A DNA stretch of 64,000 bases from Limonium bicolor (taxonomy: Eukaryota > Streptophyta > Magnoliopsida > Caryophyllales > Plumbaginaceae): assembly GCA_023374045.1 (NCBI GenBank), contig CM041782.1, positions 247,905,882-247,969,881 of the forward strand, in the 5' to 3' direction. Of the stretch, positions 56,743-64,000 are shown in pieces. The stretch's first letter is position 1, and each line of letters opens with the position of its first letter. The notes under the pieces are model-generated. The model was not told the DNA's origin. It worked only from the letters and a program-made list of their open reading frames with translations, and ran no database searches. The position numbers were made by a program, and so were the translations under genes.

Positions 56743-59700
56743 GTCTACCCCCCTTAAAAGAACTTCGTCCCCAAGTTCACACTTCCCACATATCATTGGT
56801 TTAGAATACGGGAATTACTTATATAATAAAACACTTCCATAACCAACACACCTTACACCACACACCTCGGACTTTAAGGTCCGGGTTCACATACACATCC
56901 ATCCATAACGTATCATTCTCACATGATTACCTCGGACTCAATGTTCCGGGTACCTTAATAGTATTGTACTCACATACACCCTCAGACTCTCAGGTCTGGG
57001 TAACATGACCACCTTTGGACTCATAGCCCAAGTAACATAATCAATTCAGAACTGAACCACATCAACTCATGGTCAAAGTAACATTTATTACGCATACCAC
57101 ACAACATGCCTTAGAACGTATAACAAATAGAAATACCTTTTCCATCTCTTCATGGGCTCGAGTCCCACGTTAAGTACATATACACTGTGATCCCCGCAGA
57201 ACCCGGTCGCGATGGACACCTGCTGGTCCCCGTTCCCTTGGGAGATCAAAACATTCACTTTTTAACATATGTACTTCTCATGTCACCGGTCCGAAGACAA
57301 AGGCTCATACGTCCTCAGCTCGTGAGCAAGTACTACAAAATATTCTTTACCAGGTTAAGTAACGAGAGAATCCTTTATTCAAAATACCGATCCACTGTTT
57401 TGGAAATACCAATTGAAGACTTGAAACCACCAATTTAAAATTCTTTTGAAAACTCAATACAACTCCAGGTCCAACTTATGCTCTTTGCATCCTTTCTTAA
57501 TGGTGTTATTTGTGACCACTTATAGGGAGCTTCAAGAGTCATCCAACCCTGATGTGATCAGCATCAGTGTTGAAGTATCCTTCCACTCCAATTTGTGTTC
57601 GGCTCCCCTTGATCTCATGATAACCAAGTTTCACCTCCCACTTCATTTTCAACCAACAATTAATTCAAGCATATTCCATATTCTACCTTTTGATCCTTCT
57701 AGTCATAATCATTACATCTCCAAGGGATAGAACTTAGTCTATCAATTACCTCCATTCGCTTTTACTCAAGTTACCTAAGGAATCTAATACTTACTAGGTT
57801 CCATGCCAGTTTCATACCCTTCATAAATCACCACACTATATATATATACATGTTTTTAATCAAAATACAATACATCGTGTTACATTTGGTATTATGCGAA
57901 CACACACCATTGGGGCTTTAGTTCCCCAGGAGTTTATTTACTCCTTAGTACTTGTACTTACCCACAACCATTACCAAGGTAGTCACACCTACCACAATAG
58001 TATTTCGCATCTTCTGTGCGCAATTACCACCATTTAACCATGCCAACCACCATAACAAATTATTAATCATGCCAACCATCATAACAATTTATTTTTGTGC
58101 TATGCACAACATAGTTTTTGTGCTATGCACAACATAGTTTTTGTGCTATGCACAACATAGTTCACGTACACTTGTACGGTAAAACACACTAAGCGGTTTT
58201 ACGCTCTACCCCCCTTAAAAGGGATTACGCCCACGTAATCAACCAATGAACATAGGGTTAAAAATGTTCTACCGTCGTGAAGCGTTTTAACTTCCACGCG
58301 GTCCGTTAAAGGATCTTGACCATATTAGCGGTTTAGTTCCTTAACCAAGGATTCTCATTGTAGTTTTCTTAACTCGTAACCAGTTTCGATTATGGCCTGT
58401 CCATTCGTTATTCATACTGTATTGTACATCTCCAATTATTATCTTTATCCTGGTAACCATGGTTTCTCAACCGAGGCGTGGTATCTCTTACCGTGAGCGA
58501 ATTCGGTGAGTTACAAACCTTTCCTCTACCTCCATGACAATTTACAGTGTATACTGCTATGTATTTCTCAATTATTGCCTCAATTCCTTTCGACTTACTG
58601 CCGGTTGAGGTTGAGCTACTAATGTGTAGTGCTCTCTCAGTTATTTCCTACACCTGAGGTATATTTCATACCGATATTTGATACTTAGTGCTACTGTAGT
58701 CACTTATTGCCAGTCCTGCTTCCATATTTAGTTCTGTACCAGTATCATTTCATTGATATGACCTTGCATTTCATATGCCTCGGTCTTATAGTGTTATAAT
58801 TCTCTTTGTTCGCCTTCCACAATTATCATCTTCCAAATCCTAGCTATCCCACTCGATCATTACTGCGCAAACGCAATACCAAAACACTCAGTCATACAGA
58901 GTGCAGAGGCGTAACTCTTGGCAGTAAATCTCTCATGCGATTGCAATAGGAATTCACACTGTGTTTTACTGAGATTCTTATCTCATAATACCGGCTACTG
59001 GTTTACTGTCCAGCTTATTCGTTATAACTTACTGTTGTATCTCCACTGGGTTTAACTCACAACTCTGCTTAATTGTCATACCATCCCTTAATAATATTTA
59101 TACAACGTCGCTTAGTACACACCGTATCCTCTTTCATTATACAACATCAACTTACACTGCATCCGTTATTATATTCGGCCACCTGTTTGGCTGATTTCTG
59201 CATACACTATTTCTCGAGCCTTTATTTTCTTAAGCGTTGTTCGCTACACATTTAACATCACACACCTATGGTGGTTGCTACCAGACTTAGTACTCTTCCT
59301 GTCTACACCACTGTTACAAACACTTTCTTTCGTATTATTTTATTAAATCATCCTGGGGTAATAACAACATGGTCCATCCTCCACATATTTCCTAAACTTG
59401 ATCCACACATCTACCGCTCTCGCGGTTTCACCATATCTAGAGGTATCCCCACTCTTTAAGCAGTGGTTCGTTCTCCGCTTTATTTTCCTGTACAACATAA
59501 ACTTCTATAATTGATTCAATTACATGACCTATCTTGCTTGTGGCTTATAAGCCACTGCCTCGAGCTCTGCTCACTAAAGGCTATTACCACACATTTACCT
59601 TTCTGTACGACATTACATGGTTTAACAAGGTCGTCACATCTCGATTCCTTCCAAGTTGTCTCTTTGGCAACTTAGGGTCCTACTGTTAAGTGGGTTCCCT

Positions 59701-61527
59701 TCTTACGTTTCTGTTACATTGCCCCATCCAACAATGTTTGATCCCAAACACCCTTCAAGGATTACTCCTGGGTGTTACTAAGGTATGCCATTACATTTAA
59801 CTTTCACTTATGAGTACATTCAGTAGACTATGCCTTCTTACTTCCTTAGCTGGGTATTCGTTCCAGCTACCATGTCTCATTCCTTCAACTTCCTAAGACA
59901 TACGTGATGTCTTTGCATAACCATCCGTGCTCTTCGCACTTCTTGACTCTACACATTCTCTTGGACAATTTACCAATTCCTTTATCTCTTTCAACTGGGT
60001 TCCTTCACTTCGACCATTCGTGGTAATCCTTAGCTCTTACTTGACTTTTACTGCTGACCGTAGTATGGAGTCGACTACTTCCCGTGTTTCGGACTCTTCT
60101 CGTATACATATATGGGGTATCATACTGATACATTACTACTTACCCGACTAACCCATAAGTAGGTCTGTTAGGCCCACATGCTCCTATCGGAGTGCGGTCG
60201 TCCCACAACGCAGTTGGTACACTCGTAGTGTCCGTCACACGCCTAGGTGAAGTATTCTGTTGTCAACTCCCTTATATTGTCCTCTGACAATATACATTCC
60301 GTGCTTCCCGAACTCATTCCAGGGAAGGTTTATCCATCGTTATATTATTCTGAACTCCATCCATACCGTCGGGTTGCTACCCTCGGGTTCACCGGTTTCC
60401 GTCCGGTTATTCAAAGGTAACTGGTTTGAAAGAAGGGTAAAAGAAGTATTGGTTTAAAAGAGAATTTGGTTTTGAAAGAAGAGTTTGAAATAAATCTGAG
60501 TTTGAAAGAAAAATTCTCCTGGTTTCACAACACCTTCTTGCCTTAACCAAGTCTAGCTTCTTGCTGACTGGTATTCCCATTTACAAAGGTTAGGCTGTTA
60601 AGCCCTTCCACGGTTACGATGATCACATTAAATTCCTGGGTACTTTACTAAGTAGTTTGTAGTTGTCGATTTTTTTCTTCGAACAGCCCTGTTATAGCTG
60701 CACTTGCCACGGCAAGTGCACCCTGTTAACTGGCTGTCGGTTCAACATGTACCGGCTGCGGTACTGTTTCTGTCGCACAGTATCAGTGGCCCATGGGCCC
60801 TTACTTGGATACTCTAATTGGTAACTAATCTCCTGCACAACTTCTCATTGTCCTCCTCTAATAAACATTTACTAAGGTGTTTCCCACTCTGGGAGACCCC
60901 TTTTAGTTATTATAGTATCCTCTTCGTAGCCCATTCCACGCATTTGTCGTGATTACTGAGACTTGTCTCTTGTTTGGGTACTACGTTGTAGTTCCTTTGT
61001 CGGTTGGTATACCGTTGGTGCCATCACCTAACACTTGCCATCCCGTAGACTCTCGTCTCGGGTTTCATTATTTTACTTCTTGTTGCTACAAGTTGGTAGT
61101 TTTCGACTGCTCGGCACGTCGACCCAGGTTGCCGGAAATTTCATTCTTCCTTACACCAGATTCTCCATTCTTTGCTATCAAGTGCGGTTACAGTTGTTCA
61201 CCTGGGAACCGTCTCCGGGATTTCTAATTTTCAGAATCTACCGTATGACAGGTTCCCCATACTTACAAGATAGTTAATAACAGCCAGACCGGGTCTTCCC
61301 GGGTAAGAGAGGGCTTTCATCTCTCTGGCGTTCCTTCCCAAGTCATAAAATAGGGGTTGTGGAGGGCGGGATGGATAGTAGGTTTCCAGTATTCACTGGT
61401 AGTTCCTAACTAGCGTATCTCTCACGCTATCACTCAACCCTAACCCAAAGTACTAAAATCTTAACTCGGTACTTCCTAGCTCGGTAATTCAGTCATCAGA
61501 GCGATACTTCGCTCTGATACCACTTTT
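56743..61527 (-). repeat. Array internal region 4 (4785 bp)
   Basis: Colinear with region 3 and sharing its variants (CACCAATTTAAAATT insertion at about 57427, three 22-bp repeats at 58092-58161, CTTATATTGTCC at about 60270). Polypurine tract 56748-56760, second tract 58209-58223, GCACTTGCC hairpin 60700-60719, primer-site hairpin 61495-61522. Confidence 0.9.
61495..61522 (-). other. Primer-binding site and hairpin, array unit 4
   Basis: Identical to the other array units; primer site at 61510-61522 (minus). Confidence 0.9.
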
Positions 61528-64000
61528 TGTAACACCCCAACTCCTTCCGTACACATAACATCAAACTGCAGCGGAATTCTCAACTCATTACATTACATAA
61601 CCCAATGGTGTTACACGCCGTTAACCACCCACGTGGCTAACAAGGCTAATACATACATTGTATCGGTCTGATGGACAAGACTCCCGAGCAACTACACAAT
61701 ACAACCACTTCCATTAACAACAACCATACATATACATTCCAACTGTACCGAGTATTACAAACTAATGCCGATAACAATTTCGGTCTTACTACGCCTACAT
61801 TGCATACGCCATTAAATGGCTACCCACGTAATAACATCTACCCCGTTCTACTCTCGAACGGCTTCCAGCTCCTTGTACCTGAAACAGAAAAAGGAGAAAA
61901 GGGTGGCCCCCAAGGGGCTCAGCACCTTTGCTGGTATGGTAATCCCGCAGCCCGCATGCTACCGGGCCACGCACAACTAATTGTCGTCTAGCATGCTGTT
62001 GATTATATTTAAATCCTGCATGTAAACCATAAACACAACACAATGCATACGCCCAGCTATAGGGCTCAACAAACATCCAACACATCCACACATCCACACA
62101 TAACAATCAACATTGTTTCCTTTAACCCTAGAGTGGCTCTCCTCTTAATGGAGTTACTTCCTTAACAGACGACATTTACCCATTAATCGGGTTATCCTTA
62201 AACGCTTCTTATTATAAACCTGAATTCATAACCATAATCCACATATCCACAATTTACCACATATAACTTCACACCGAATAGGAATTGCAATACATCCATA
62301 ACACATAATACAACGGGTACGGTTCTCTTAAGGAACCAACCCAACCATAATTAGTTCACTTTAGAGCCTAGAGAATGTTGCCAAACTCATGATAAGCTCG
62401 TTCCATAACTTGCTACCGTTTCTTTAAATGAACAGATAACTTAACACTAAGGTGCGTCGGGTACAGTAAACCTAGCACACCGAACAACCATTGTATGCCC
62501 CAGAAAACCGACGTGAGTCAGTAACATAGCTTTGGCTAAGCTAAAGGGAAGATTGGAAACCCAATGAGTAAACAACCTAACATACACCAAGAGAGTCGAA
62601 CCGGGTATGACATCGACTCCCGTCCATCACACGCGTGGCCGGAACATGACCGGACTCCTCACCCCCCATTAGTACACATATACTTATATTAAGTAGTTAA
62701 GGCTCCATTATGGAACCTATCACATCCACACACCATTCGGTATCACAACCGTGTTAAGCATGTAAGGGAGGTTCACACACCTACAAACAATAACCATACA
62801 CAACTAACTCACGCATAGCCGTGGTTAGAACGTTCCCAAGGTTTGGGTCGTTAACACCGAATACCGATCTCTCATGTGTTCCTAGTTCTAGTTAGTTAAG
62901 GTTTAACACTCATTTGAGGTTAAACGGTATCGGAGGCCAGATTCGCCACATAAATGAATTACTATAAACTCATTTCATGTTTTATCTTACAAGGTGGCAA
63001 ACACACAGAAAAACACATTGGCATACAAGCCGGTGTAATCCGGTAGGACACAGGTTGCAAGAAAACCATACCTGTCGCCGGAGTCCACTCTACCATGTCC
63101 ATTTAGGTTCCTCGAACAATTCTCGAACAACTGGTACATTAAAGTTACCTTCATTAACATTGGGGTAACATGTTTGTGTAACGTCGAATGACTATATTAA
63201 CTCCGTTAGCTAGTTAAATACCTTTGCATTTTAACTTGTTTTACTCTTCCATTTTACCTTAACTTTTCACCCACCAAATTGTCATTACAACTCACCTAAC
63301 ATGTCTTATACAACCTTATACATCATTATCCATCAATCCCCATCATTAGGCATCATTTTCATACCTTAAAACCAAGTTTTACATTGGTCCGGGACCTTGT
63401 CCCATCCTAAGACCCGGACCATATGCTAAGTGTACTCTCGGTTTTTAAATGGGGTGGTCCGGGACTTCACCCAGGTCCTAAGTCCCGGACCATTCTAGGC
63501 AAATTCTCTCGGACAATTCAAGGGGTTGGTCCGGGTCCTTGCATAAGACCCAAGTCCCGGACCCAATCTGTGTACAACTCACGGTAATTTTTTGATATAT
63601 GGTCCGGGACATGACCCATGACCTAGGTCCCGGACCCAACCTACAGAATTGACGTACTGCATTTTTCTAGTCCTGCGTAAGCTCTTTACACCCATCATAA
63701 GTATAGCTTCCCAAATGATTTTACGTACACTCTTATACTCAAAACTTCACCAAATATACACCACATAACAACATAGTGTACAATTTAAATTGCATAGCAC
63801 TTAGGCTCTTAAAATGCATAAATCTTAAACACTGAATTTCCACAATATATTTGCCTTTCACCTGCAAATACAAACAGCAATACGTATGTCCTTTACTAGT
63901 CTTTTGAGAACATTTTTCTAAGTCATTACCATTGGCTCTTTAGGTAGTTTCAATACACAACGTACGTTCATTTTCCAAAGGAATTTTAAGCTATTTTGCT
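61528..64000 (-). repeat. Array LTR 4, cut by window end
   Basis: The first 2473 bp of an LTR colinear with LTR 1. Palindrome 61620-61641, hairpin cluster 63386-63637. The array continues at least this far. Confidence 0.92.
63386..63637 (-). repeat. Hairpin cluster, array LTR 4
   Basis: Four GGTCCGGGAC-type units, as in LTR 1. Confidence 0.9.

Larger units (their letters stand above)
35181..64000 (-). mobile_element. Head-to-tail tandem array of a non-coding gypsy (LARD-like) element with shared LTRs
   Basis: The minus-strand LTR edge TGTAACACCCCAACTCCTTC recurs at 36745, 44989, 53269 and 61528, spacings of 8244, 8280 and 8259 bp. Between LTRs lie internal regions of about 4.76-4.80 kb, each with a primer site on one side and a polypurine tract on the other, so the order is internal-LTR-internal-LTR without other DNA between. 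Copies are nearly identical apart from scattered small indels and few substitutions. No gag, protease, reverse transcriptase, RNase H or integrase motif appears in any frame. Only a short reading at the polypurine tract (NFGDEVLLRGVD on the minus strand, at 40228-40260) resembles the usual end of gypsy pol. The array extends beyond the window. Confidence 0.9.

Overview
This is a plant nuclear window built almost entirely of LTR retrotransposons nested in one another. There is no ordinary cellular gene, rRNA or tRNA that I can support. A plant source is indicated by a Sirevirus-type Ty1/copia element, by Ty3/gypsy elements with a chromovirus-like Gag, and by very long AT-rich LTRs ending in GTGTTACA with a TGGTATCAGAGC primer-binding site. 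The species cannot be told from the sequence. The setting looks like repeat-dense heterochromatin.

Layout. Positions 1-2918: the 3' part of a plus-strand gypsy-type LTR (LTR-0). 2919-4410: a minisatellite of alternating 45- and 49-bp units. 4411-17368: a second gypsy LTR (LTR-A), split by a nearly complete Sirevirus (5918-15331). The Sirevirus has LTRs of about 813 bp, broken gag and pol, a third env-like reading frame and four polypurine tracts. 17369-27415: a third, very long plus-strand LTR (LTR-B), split by a minus-strand solo LTR (19326-23766) flanked by TGTTT on both sides. 27416-30450: the internal region of the LTR-B element, with its primer site and a Gag gene that appears to carry three short spliceosomal introns and no pol. 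30450-34680: two minus-strand LTR pieces, the second (LTR-C) inserted in the first (LTR-D), running into a 500-N assembly gap (34681-35180).

35181-64000 is a head-to-tail tandem array of a non-coding gypsy-derived element on the minus strand. An LTR of about 3.48 kb alternates with an internal region of about 4.78 kb, giving a period of 8.24-8.28 kb. Four LTRs and four internal regions are present; the first internal region and the last LTR are incomplete. The internal regions keep the primer site, polypurine tract and several hairpins of the Gag-bearing element but have no gag or pol, so the unit resembles a LARD (large retrotransposon derivative).

How the parts relate. LTR-0, LTR-C, LTR-D, the solo LTR and the array LTRs share landmarks and belong to one broad superfamily; LTR-A and LTR-B form another branch. 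The Gag-only element at 27.4-30.4 kb shares internal landmarks and a primer-site hairpin with the array and is a plausible relative of the array's progenitor. The most unusual observations are the phase-consistent introns in gag, the primer-site hairpin with a compensatory base change, the clusters of short hairpins whose sequence changes between LTR families while the layout persists, the shared-LTR tandem array, and a 55-bp internal segment left outside the 5' LTR of the Sirevirus.
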